The notes under the pieces were generated by a model. It did not search any database. It saw only the letters and a program-made list of their open reading frames with translations, and was not told where the DNA came from. This document shows positions 50,020 through 57,912 of a DNA stretch of 64,000 nt, piece by piece. Position numbers and translations under genes: made by a program. Every line of letters begins with the position of its first letter. Within the stretch, counting starts at the first letter, position 1. Source of the DNA: Yersinia mollaretii ATCC 43969 (GTDB lineage: Bacteria; Pseudomonadota; Gammaproteobacteria; Enterobacterales; Enterobacteriaceae); assembly GCF_013282725.1 (NCBI RefSeq), contig NZ_CP054043.1, forward strand, positions 496,001 to 560,000. Direction: 5' to 3'.

Positions 50020-50919
50020 TTAACCCCGCCCTAAAAGCTTAGGGATCTCCCGCAAACACCACGACTTAGCCTCCCCCATACTATCGCGCCGCCACGCCAT
50101 AATAATATCCGCCTCACGGCTATATTCTGGCCCGACAACCCGCAAACGGCCGGCTTCGATATCTTTTTCGACCATTTCATATGGCATGGTCGCCACCCCC
50201 AAACCCGCCAATAACGCCCGCCGTTTGTCCTCGATGGTACTGACAGTCAGCCGTTGCTGTTTATCCAGCAATTGCACCGTCAACACTGGCCGTTCACGGG
50301 CAGTATCGGCAACAGCAACGCCACGGTATTTCACCCGCGTCAGCTCTGAAAGCGGCTCAGGTTCCAGATGAATGGGGTGATCTGGGCTGGCAACATAGAC
50401 GCTAGTCACTTTGTACAATTTGCGGCTGTTAATCTCCGAAGAGGCGCGAAAATGCATATCAGGGGCGATCACGATATCGGCTCGCCCCTGCTCTAAACGC
50501 TCCCATGCGCCAGCCAATACTTCAGTAAAAATAGAGACTTGGGTATTGGCTTTGAGCGCCAGTTTATCCACCAGCGGGAACAGTTTCCACGCGGGAGAGA
50601 GCGCCTCGCTGACGATAGTAATGTGGGTTTCCCAACCGCGAGCCAATGCCTCGGCATCGGTGGTCAGCTTATCTGCGGCTTCCAGCAGCACCCGTCCGCG
50701 ATCCAGCAGCATACGCCCAACATTGGTAAACTTAGTGCGATGCCCAGAGCGGTCAAACAGCACCACATCCAGCTCTTCCTCAAGCTTTTGCATGGTGTAG
50801 CTCAGCGCAGAAGGAACCCGCCCCAACTCATCGGCCGCCGCTGCAAAACTACCACGACGATCAATGGCATCCATCACTCTCAATGCTTCTAACGTTAGAG
50901 CCCGATCTTTGGCCATCAT
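50020..50919 (-). CDS. yhaJ: LysR family regulator YhaJ
   Basis: The 299-residue protein is near-identical in layout to E. coli YhaJ: helix-turn-helix with MDAIDRRGSFAAAADELGR (about 15-33) and an effector domain ending SWCLREIPKLL. E. coli YhaJ regulates yqjF and type III secretion genes and responds to nitroaromatics; here it is convergent with yqjF. Two adjacent ATGs are possible starts. Confidence 0.93.
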   Translation of the reverse strand: MMAKDRALTLEALRVMDAIDRRGSFAAAADELGRVPSALSYTMQKLEEELDVVLFDRSGHRTKFTNVGRMLLDRGRVLLEAADKLTTDAEALARGWETHITIVSEALSPAWKLFPLVDKLALKANTQVSIFTEVLAGAWERLEQGRADIVIAPDMHFRASSEINSRKLYKVTSVYVASPDHPIHLEPEPLSELTRVKYRGVAVADTARERPVLTVQLLDKQQRLTVSTIEDKRRALLAGLGVATMPYEMVEKDIEAGRLRVVGPEYSREADIIMAWRRDSMGEAKSWCLREIPKLLGRG

Positions 50920-51013
50920 TTTCTCAATCAGGAAATTTGAACATAGCGACCAGATTAACTGGCTAACAATCCGGCGTCCAGACGCTTACCATGTCTTTAT
51001 CGATTAATACCTT

Positions 51014-51095
51014 CAATATATACCCAAAATTTATTGGTGTGTTACCGCCAAGCAGCCAACACACCTGCAACTTGAAAGATGACCTCAGCTATATA
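51014..51095. repeat. Internally deleted ERIC element
   Basis: Begins ATATACCCAAAATTTATTGG and ends CACCTGCAACTTGAAAGATGA; the central GAGCTTAC-like palindrome is absent. It lies directly before a full ERIC copy. Confidence 0.7.
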
Positions 51096-51220
51096 CCCTA
51101 TAGATTTCAAGGTGCAGGAAGGCGGCAAAACGAAAGAATCCCGATGAGCTGACTCAAGTCAGTGATTCGGGTTATTGAGTGCAGCCAACACACCTGCAAC
51201 TTGAAAGATGACGGGTATAG
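51096..51220. repeat. Full-length ERIC element upstream of yhaK
   Basis: From TATACCCTATAGATTTCAAGG through the core ATCCCGATGAGCTGACTCAA/GTCAGTGATTCGGG to TTGAAAGATGACGGGTATAG, about 125 bp, the whole ERIC consensus. It ends 14 bp before the yhaK ATG, so it lies in the yhaK leader. Confidence 0.9.
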
Positions 51221-51234
51221 GAGCGATCATTGTC

Positions 51235-51939
51235 ATGATTACATGCAGAACAGCAAAACAGTGCGGGCAAGCTGACTTTGGTTGGCTTCAGGCCCGCTAT
51301 ACTTTCTCATTCGGCCACTACTTTGATCCAAAATTATTAGGCTATGCTTCGCTGCGCGTCCTGAATCAGGAAGTGCTGGCCCCCGGAGCGGCATTCCAGC
51401 CACGCACCTACCCACGGGTGGATATCCTGAACCTCATTTTACAAGGTGAGGCGGAGTATCGGGATAGTCTGGGCAACCATATTCGCGGCAAGAGTGGCGA
51501 CGTGCTGCTGTTCTCCACCCAGCCCGGCGTGAGTTATAGCGAGCACAATCTGAGCGCGGATCAGCCCTTAACCCGCATTCAGTTGTGGCTAAACGCCTGC
51601 CCAGAGCAGGAGAGTCATGCCGCTCAGCACCTGTCATTATGCACTCAGCCACTGCGGCTGCTGGCGTCTCCCGACGGCGAACAAGACAGTCTGAAGCTGC
51701 GCCAGCAAGTGTGGATTCATCACCTGGACTTAGCCGCAGGTGAGCAATATACGATTAATTTGCACGGCCCCAGAGCCTATCTGCAATCCATTCATGGAAC
51801 AGTGGCCGTGGAAGGCCCACAAGTCAGCGAAGCTCAGCGCCTCACCTGCGGCGATGGCGCTTTTGTACAAGAAGAGCAGCATTTAGTGATTAAAGCAGAA
51901 ACGCCACTGCGGGCGCTGCTGATTGATTTGCCCGAGTGA
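51235..51939 (+). CDS. yhaK: Pirin-like bicupin YhaK
   Basis: The 234-residue protein matches YhaK (CRTAKQCGQADFGWLQARYT near the start, VDILNLILQGEAEYRDSLGN, HGPRAYLQSIHGTV). Two cupin domains; YhaK is a cytosolic pirin-related redox-sensitive protein. The ATG at 51,235 follows a GGAG site located at the edge of the ERIC copy. The open frame extends nine codons upstream into the ERIC element. Confidence 0.92.
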   Translation: MITCRTAKQCGQADFGWLQARYTFSFGHYFDPKLLGYASLRVLNQEVLAPGAAFQPRTYPRVDILNLILQGEAEYRDSLGNHIRGKSGDVLLFSTQPGVSYSEHNLSADQPLTRIQLWLNACPEQESHAAQHLSLCTQPLRLLASPDGEQDSLKLRQQVWIHHLDLAAGEQYTINLHGPRAYLQSIHGTVAVEGPQVSEAQRLTCGDGAFVQEEQHLVIKAETPLRALLIDLPE

Positions 51940-52003
51940 GGTGGCTGGCACCTGAATAAGCTTAAATGCCACCCTAAAGTGGCACTTAAGTGGCTTTAAC
52001 GCG

Positions 52004-53059
52004 TTAGGCTTTCAGTGACGCCATATCAATGACGAAGCGGTATTTCACATCACTTTTCAGCATGCGCTCGTAGGCGTCATTGATATCCTGAATGTTGACC
52101 ATCTCGATATCTGAGGCAATACCGTGTTTGGCGCAGAAATCCAGCATCTCCTGTGTTTCCTTAATGCCGCCAATACAGGAACCCGCCACCGAACGCCGCG
52201 CCAGAATCAATGGCATGGTGTTCAACATCGGGCTGAGATCCCCCAAGAAACCAACCAGCACCAGTGTGCCATCCACACTCAGTGTTGGCATGTAAGGGTT
52301 GAGATCATGCACGTAAGGCACAGTATCAATAATCAGATCGAACTGCCCTTTCACGGCCGCCATCTGCGCATCTTCCGTCGATAATACAATGTGATGGGCG
52401 CCCAGACGGCGGGCATCCGCCTCTTTGCTTGCTGAACGGGTAAAGAGTGTCACTTCAGCCCCCAGCGCATTCGCCAACTTCAATGCCATATGGCCTAAGC
52501 CCCCCAAACCGACCACCGCCACTTTACTGCCCTTCCCCACTTTCCAATGGCGCAGCGGTGACCACGTGGTGATACCCGCGCACAGCAGGGGCGCGGCAGC
52601 CTTCAGATCCAAACCGTCGGGCATTTTCAGCACAAAATCTTGTGAAGCGACAATGGCTTGAGAATAACCGCCGAAGGTTGGCGTATGGTCATGGCGGTCA
52701 ACACCATTGTATGTTTGCACATTGCCAACTTCGCAATACTGCTCCAAGCCCTGCTGACAGGGCTGACACACTCGACAAGAGTCCACCATGCAGCCAATAC
52801 CCGCAAAATCGCCCACTTTGAATTTGGTGACCTCTTTGCCGACCGCCGTCACTCGCCCCACCACTTCATGACCGGGCACCAGCGGATAGGTACTGAACCC
52901 CCAATCGTTGCGCGCCTGATGCAGGTCAGAATGGCAAACGCCGCAATAAAGCACCTCCATCACGACATCATCAGGGCGAGGATCGCGGCGAGTAAATTCT
53001 AATGGTGCCAAAGGAACCTGTGCTGACTTGGCAGCATAACCGAGTACTTTCATTGTCAT
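52004..53059 (-). CDS. Zinc-dependent NAD(P) alcohol dehydrogenase (YahK/AdhA-like)
   Basis: The 351-residue medium-chain dehydrogenase likely reduces aldehydes with NADPH. It shows the catalytic zinc motif YCGVCHSDLH (near residue 38) and GHEVVGRV, the structural zinc cysteines (CRVCQPCQQGLEQYC, near 95-109), and the dinucleotide motif VGLGGLGHMALKLA near residue 185. The C-terminal VKYRFVIDMASL is typical of the YahK group. It is divergent from the marR gene; its role there is not clear. Confidence 0.92.
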   Translation of the reverse strand: MTMKVLGYAAKSAQVPLAPLEFTRRDPRPDDVVMEVLYCGVCHSDLHQARNDWGFSTYPLVPGHEVVGRVTAVGKEVTKFKVGDFAGIGCMVDSCRVCQPCQQGLEQYCEVGNVQTYNGVDRHDHTPTFGGYSQAIVASQDFVLKMPDGLDLKAAAPLLCAGITTWSPLRHWKVGKGSKVAVVGLGGLGHMALKLANALGAEVTLFTRSASKEADARRLGAHHIVLSTEDAQMAAVKGQFDLIIDTVPYVHDLNPYMPTLSVDGTLVLVGFLGDLSPMLNTMPLILARRSVAGSCIGGIKETQEMLDFCAKHGIASDIEMVNIQDINDAYERMLKSDVKYRFVIDMASLKA

Positions 53060-53249
53060 TGGGTATCTCCGGTATTATGAGTAAAGTTATTTTAAGTGCG
53101 ATAAGCCACCGGACTTAATATGGACACCCTAACTGTAGACGCTGCCAGAAATTTCATCGTGATTCCTTCGCCAAGGTTGGGTACCGAGTTGATTCATTTG
53201 ATGAATATCAATTACTGGAAATATTGTAATTTTCTTTTTCATCGTTATA

Positions 53250-53265
53250 ATTTAGCCGGCTAAAT
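53250..53265. promoter_or_regulatory. Perfect 16-bp palindrome before marR (candidate MarR operator)
   Basis: ATTTAGCCGGCTAAAT is a perfect palindrome eight bases before the MarR gene start. A near copy occurs before the HlyD-like gene. MarR proteins commonly bind such sites and repress their own operon. Confidence 0.75.
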
Positions 53266-53273
53266 AAATTAAT

Positions 53274-53786
53274 GTGAGCGATATGGACTATAAAGCAAGA
53301 GAGCTGCCAACCCGCGAGACGCTGGCCCGCGTGCAGAATCAGGAAAATCTCGACACCGATGTTTCAGGTGTCGATTTAGTTTTGAATCTGATCACTACCG
53401 CCGATTTAATTCGCTCGAGCATTTACGCCCAACTTGCTGACAAATATGATATTTCTGAAGGGAAATTCATTCTGCTGATGTCACTTTATGGCGAAGGCGA
53501 AACCGCTGCCAGCGAGTTGGCATTGCGCATTGGTGTCGCGCCAGCAACCGTCTCCGTCATGGTCAAACGTATGCTCTCCGTCCCAGAACCCTTGATCACC
53601 ATGACCCGAACCCATGCCGATGGGCGCTCTCGCTTAATTGCATTAAGCCCTGCGGGCTACCGCGTCATTAAAGAGGCGCTACCGGGTCACATCAACGCTA
53701 TTCGCTCCTTTGCCGAAGTACTCGATGACCAAGAGCGCGAATCCCTGATTTCAATGCTGCGAAAACTGCTGCGAAAGAACACCTAA
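53274..53786 (+). CDS. MarR family transcriptional regulator
   Basis: The 170-residue protein has the MarR winged-helix core (about residues 50-140): LADKYDISEGKFILLMSLYG, ASELALRIGVAPATVSVMVKRM and a wing with THADGRSRLIALSPAG. The start is a GTG, or an ATG nine bases later. It heads a unit with an HlyD-like and an ABC-2 permease gene, and palindromes flank it on the operator positions. The inducing ligand is unknown. Confidence 0.9.
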   Translation: MSDMDYKARELPTRETLARVQNQENLDTDVSGVDLVLNLITTADLIRSSIYAQLADKYDISEGKFILLMSLYGEGETAASELALRIGVAPATVSVMVKRMLSVPEPLITMTRTHADGRSRLIALSPAGYRVIKEALPGHINAIRSFAEVLDDQERESLISMLRKLLRKNT

Positions 53787-53826
53787 GACACGGGTTTATC
53801 ACGATAAATCCTCTTTTTAACTATAA

Positions 53827-53842
53827 ACTTAGTCGGCTAAAT
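53827..53842. promoter_or_regulatory. Second MarR-type operator, before the HlyD-like gene
   Basis: ACTTAGTCGGCTAAAT differs from the palindrome before marR at two positions and is also followed by AAATT. It sits four bases before the TTG start of the HlyD-like gene. Confidence 0.65.
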
Positions 53843-53845
53843 AAA

Positions 53846-54994
53846 TTGAACCAAGAACAAAAAAACGCCTTAAAACCCATCAAGAAGATAGCGGTGACGT
53901 TCTTGGTGCTGCTGCTTGTCGGATCGAGCCTCATCTATTTTGGCTCAAGAAATGACGCGGTCTCCGTGGCCCAAAGTCTGAAGTCTGGCGTACTGACCGC
54001 CGATAATATCAATGTCGCATTTGAAAATGTGGGCGGGAAACTCATCACCCGCCATGTGCAAGAGTCTCAAAGGGTCCAAAAAGGTGACATCCTCATGGCG
54101 CTGGATGAGGTGGATACTAATATCTCCATCGAGCGCCTAAAAGCGGTTATCCGTTCTCAGGAGGCGTCGATTCGTCTGGAAGAGTCTGCGACCCGAATTG
54201 CGAGCGATGAAACCAAATTAACCGAACTCTCTTCTTGGCGAAAAATTGAGGAAATTCAGGCCACCCTCAGTGCAGCCCGCGCCAGTGAAGAGCTTGCCCG
54301 CACTGACTTCAACCGGGCGGCTAAGTTGAGTCACACTGGCAGTGTTTCGCAATCGATGCTGGATAATGCCAGAAGCACCTTAACTCAGACGCATTCGGCT
54401 GTCGTGCAAGCAGAGCGCCAGCTTGCATCGGCCATGATTGGCACCACCCCCGAGCAGATGAAGCGCCTCGCGGAAAAAGCGAGTGCTCAGGGCATGACAC
54501 TGCAAGCCATCGCCAACTCGCGCGAGTCGATAAAAAACCGCGAAAATGTGCTGGATCAGTTGCGTGCGCAGTTAGCCCAATCTCAAGCCGAGCTTAAACA
54601 ACTTGAGGTCAACCACAGCCGCCTGACACTAACTGCCCCCGCCGACGGTAAGATCTTAAAACTCTTGTATGAGCCGGGCGAAATCGTACCGACGGGCGCG
54701 CCAGCGGTTCTTTTAGAGACTGACCACCGCTACGTTGATATTTACGTCAATGAAAATATGGTTAGCGCTTACCAACCGGGCACCGCCGTGACCGCCCAAG
54801 TGCCAGCACTTGATACTCAGGTTAAAGGGGTGGTGCGCTTTGCCAATGCTGCCCCCTCTTTTTCTGATTTGCGTATGACCCGAGAGCGTGGTCAGGCGGA
54901 TTTGACCTCCTACCAAGTCCGAATCTATACAGAAGTAAAACCGCAATTGATCACCGGAATGACACTCGAGGTGGATGATGCACAACATCGTTAA
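53846..54994 (+). CDS. HlyD-type membrane fusion (periplasmic adaptor) protein
   Basis: The 382-residue protein has a membrane anchor at about residues 10-28, a lipoyl-like domain (about 45-90), a long helical hairpin (about 95-265) and a second lipoyl half (LTLTAPADGKILKLLYEPGE). It is the adaptor of an efflux system like YhiI. The only in-frame start near the 5' end is TTG at 53,846, and the codon after reads NQEQKN; no clear ribosome site is visible, so the start is uncertain. Overlaps the permease gene by about 20 bases. Confidence 0.88.
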   Translation: MNQEQKNALKPIKKIAVTFLVLLLVGSSLIYFGSRNDAVSVAQSLKSGVLTADNINVAFENVGGKLITRHVQESQRVQKGDILMALDEVDTNISIERLKAVIRSQEASIRLEESATRIASDETKLTELSSWRKIEEIQATLSAARASEELARTDFNRAAKLSHTGSVSQSMLDNARSTLTQTHSAVVQAERQLASAMIGTTPEQMKRLAEKASAQGMTLQAIANSRESIKNRENVLDQLRAQLAQSQAELKQLEVNHSRLTLTAPADGKILKLLYEPGEIVPTGAPAVLLETDHRYVDIYVNENMVSAYQPGTAVTAQVPALDTQVKGVVRFANAAPSFSDLRMTRERGQADLTSYQVRIYTEVKPQLITGMTLEVDDAQHR

Positions 54995-56141
54995 GTCCAT
55001 GTTCGATGAGATTGCAGCCATGATGTCAGGGCATGTGATGCCCTACCACAAGGTCGCCATTGTCGTGGCGGCAGTCATCGCCTTATTGTTTTCGCTGATC
55101 TTTTCTCACTCGACAGTCTTTGAAGGCAGGATTGCGGTGATTGACCTCGATGCCTCCCACTATTCAACCGAGTTAATTCAGAAGATCAATACGTCACCCT
55201 ATATTGAGATCACTCAGGTTTTAAACTCCCCGGTTAATCCCGAAATATTGACCTCACACGACCGCAATATTGGCGTGCTCTATATCCCAAAAGGGCTTGA
55301 AAAGAGTCTGAAAACAGGTGATAGCACAGTGCGTTTGGGCTACTTTGCTGACTACAGCAACTCAGCGCAAAATGCCGAAGTGCTGCAAAATCTTCATGAA
55401 TATATCCCCGAGCTGGGAGCTGAGATTGGTGCCGCGCGTATATCTTCGTTAGGACTTGGCGAGGCGCAGCTAGAAGCGGCGTTAAGTCCAATGTTGCTGA
55501 AAAGTCGCAATCTTTTTAACCCGACCAGCTCCGCGACTAACTCGACCAGCATCGCTTTTGTCTACTTTTTCTCCTCACTCTTTTATGGTCTGGCGACACT
55601 GATGGTCATCGGAAGGTTGAAAGTCACCGGGGCTTGGGGCAATGCCATTTTTAACCGAGGCCCGCTGGCACTGATGTGCCGCATGGTTCCCTATGCCCTC
55701 TTTTACACCACCGGCATTACCCTCGTGAGCGCCTTATTAGTTGTTTTTGGTCAACTACGATTTGAGGGCAACTATTTTGCCTATGTGCCGACGATCTTCA
55801 TGACCGGGCTAGCTTTTGGCTGGCTGGCGTTGATTTTGTCTTGGAAGACTCAAAATCCGGGGGAAGGTGCTAGTCTCATGACTTTCCTAGTGCCGCCGGG
55901 CTTTATTATGGGCGGAGCCACCATGGCGGTGGGTTTTATGCCCCTATGGGCCTACTACATGAGCTACGCCTTCCCACTGGTTTGGCAATATCGATTTTAT
56001 CGCGATTTCGCCATGCGAGGGCAGACTCTTGCCGAGATGCTCCCAACCTATGGTGCTTACTTGATCTTTTTGACGGTCATCGCTTTTGTGCTGGTGCTAC
56101 TCTACTACCGCACGAAAAAACAGGTTGAAGCCGTTAACTGA
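54975..56141 (+). CDS. ABC-2 type export permease (YhhJ-like)
   Basis: The 388-residue protein has an N-terminal helix (about 27-45), a large extracytoplasmic domain with AVIDLDASHYSTELIQ, and about five C-terminal helices, the layout of YhhJ/YbhR-type ABC-2 permeases. It overlaps the adaptor gene. No ATP-binding subunit gene is present nearby, so the pump must use one encoded elsewhere or work in another way. Substrate unknown. Confidence 0.87.
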   Translation: MMHNIVKSMFDEIAAMMSGHVMPYHKVAIVVAAVIALLFSLIFSHSTVFEGRIAVIDLDASHYSTELIQKINTSPYIEITQVLNSPVNPEILTSHDRNIGVLYIPKGLEKSLKTGDSTVRLGYFADYSNSAQNAEVLQNLHEYIPELGAEIGAARISSLGLGEAQLEAALSPMLLKSRNLFNPTSSATNSTSIAFVYFFSSLFYGLATLMVIGRLKVTGAWGNAIFNRGPLALMCRMVPYALFYTTGITLVSALLVVFGQLRFEGNYFAYVPTIFMTGLAFGWLALILSWKTQNPGEGASLMTFLVPPGFIMGGATMAVGFMPLWAYYMSYAFPLVWQYRFYRDFAMRGQTLAEMLPTYGAYLIFLTVIAFVLVLLYYRTKKQVEAVN

Positions 56142-56702
56142 CCGTGTTCAGGTTGAGCAAATACACAGATATTTTAATGATGTCATCTCTAGGTTCTGTC
56201 CATGCGCCACCAACGACGGCTTAATGTGACAGAGCCTATGATGCTTCATTCATACCATTAGAAAGTATTTACTGTCACTGATGCTCCTCATTTAATGACA
56301 ATTCCATAATAAACAATCCGTAAGAAATATGAAAATATAATGGTATTGATTCTATTTTTACTAGGAAATAATAGTTTTTTATACGTAACTATTTACTTAT
56401 CATTGAGGATAAATAAAAAAACACGTAGCCTATTTCGTTTTATTCCATGGCGTGTTTTTTGAATTTATTAAAACCCATCGACAATACCAAGATTGGATGC
56501 CTATATTTATACGAAGGTGTTAATTATTAATATCCTTCCCCCTATGTATCCCCCTACTGTCATTAACCATGTTAATAACTTAAATTAGCCGAAACATCAT
56601 TTTATTAGCCTTGTAAATAGCAAAATTATAATCCTTGGCACTGCTTCAGTGTGACGTATTTTGATAATAGCAGGCCGACTTACTCAGCTAAGGAACTACC
56701 CG
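56142..56702. other. AT-rich intergenic region with a bidirectional terminator
   Basis: A 561-bp gap without a credible gene. AAAAAAACACG (56,415-56,425) pairs with CGTGTTTTTT (56,451-56,460), a stem with T or A tracts on both sides. The rest is strongly AT-rich, as at the edge of acquired DNA. The 3' part must hold the promoter of the amidinotransferase gene. Confidence 0.5.
56415..56460. terminator. Hairpin with A and T tracts before the amidinotransferase gene
   Basis: A ten-pair stem of A6CACG with CGTGT6 and a 25-base loop. It would end transcription from the permease side, about 270 bp after its stop. Confidence 0.6.
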
Positions 56703-57833
56703 ATGAAAGAAATTTCACAATCCTCTCCTGTATGCAGTTATAACGAATGGGATCCATTAGAAGAGGTTATCGTAGGGAGCATTGAGGGGGTTTCTATCCC
56801 AGCGCTAACTCACGAGATGAAAGCTTTTATTAGAAAGGAATATTGGGATTTTTATCAAAAAAATGCGGGGAAACCCTACCCTTCAGAGATGGTGCAAAAA
56901 GCAGCTACTGCTCTGGATAACCTTCAACACGTTTTAGAAAATGAAGGTATAACGGTCCGCCGTCCAGGTCCAATAGACTTTGGCTCAATGGTTGCAAAAA
57001 CACCGTATTTCGCCGCATCTGGATTTTGTAATGCAGATGTTCGCGATGTTCTTCTTGTCGTAGGTGATCAAATTATTGAAGCGCCGATGTCGCAGCGTTG
57101 CCGCTATTTTGAATATCTTCGCTATCGTCCATTAATTATGGAATATTGGAAGAAAGGTGCGAAATGGACTGCTGCCCCTAAATCGGGGATGCCTGACGCA
57201 CTTTACGATTGGGATTACCCTGAAGATGATATGTCTTGGTTTCGCGGTGAATCCGGGGTTCCTGCTACTGTTGGCCCGCTAGTTGGTCGTTTTATTACAA
57301 CCGAAGCAGAACCTTGTTTTGATGCCGCAGACTTCACGCGTTTTGGCCGGGATATACTCGCACAACGTAGCCAAGTGACGAATGAACTCGGGATCCAATG
57401 GGTGGAACGTCACCTAGCGCCTGAATATCGTATTCATCGGGTAAAATTTCACGATCCCGGTCCGGTGCACATGGATGCCACTTGGGTACCGATTGGTGAG
57501 GGGAAAGTTCTTTCCTGTCCCGACCGTCCCTGCCTATCCCCAGATATCCTTGATATGTTCAAACGAGGCGGTTGGGAAATTTTTTATCCACCTAGAGGAG
57601 TAGCTAAAGCAGAATTTCATATGTCGAGTAGTTGGCTTTCTATGAATATTTTGATGCTTGACTCCCAGAGAGTGATTGTTGAGGCATCTGAACAGCCAAC
57701 TATCGATTTTTTCCGGAGTATTGGTATTCAGCCTATCCCAGTAGATTTTAAAGATCACTATGTTTTTGGTGGTGGTATCCATTGTGCGACCAGTGATATA
57801 CGCCGAAAAGGCCCATTGAAATCATATTTTTAG
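56703..57833 (+). CDS. Glycine-amidinotransferase-like enzyme
   Basis: AGAT-family enzymes move the amidino group of arginine to an amine, giving a guanidino product and ornithine. The 376-residue protein matches the family throughout: EWDPLEEVIVG at the start, PCFDAADFTRFGRDILAQRS, VHMDATWVPIGEG with the catalytic His, and the catalytic Cys in GGGIHCATSDIRRKG near the end. Similarity to vertebrate AGAT and cyanobacterial CyrA is striking. The acceptor amine cannot be told. The ATG at 56,703 follows an AAGGA site. Next gene, 79 bp on, is a dikinase-like enzyme; the pair is probably an operon. Confidence 0.9.
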   Translation: MKEISQSSPVCSYNEWDPLEEVIVGSIEGVSIPALTHEMKAFIRKEYWDFYQKNAGKPYPSEMVQKAATALDNLQHVLENEGITVRRPGPIDFGSMVAKTPYFAASGFCNADVRDVLLVVGDQIIEAPMSQRCRYFEYLRYRPLIMEYWKKGAKWTAAPKSGMPDALYDWDYPEDDMSWFRGESGVPATVGPLVGRFITTEAEPCFDAADFTRFGRDILAQRSQVTNELGIQWVERHLAPEYRIHRVKFHDPGPVHMDATWVPIGEGKVLSCPDRPCLSPDILDMFKRGGWEIFYPPRGVAKAEFHMSSSWLSMNILMLDSQRVIVEASEQPTIDFFRSIGIQPIPVDFKDHYVFGGGIHCATSDIRRKGPLKSYF

Positions 57834-57912
57834 CCTTTAATTGTGCCGATGAGCACCAATCGTTAGGTCACAACTGTATGAAGATATTAATAATCAAGGA
57901 TTAAGTCTAGCG

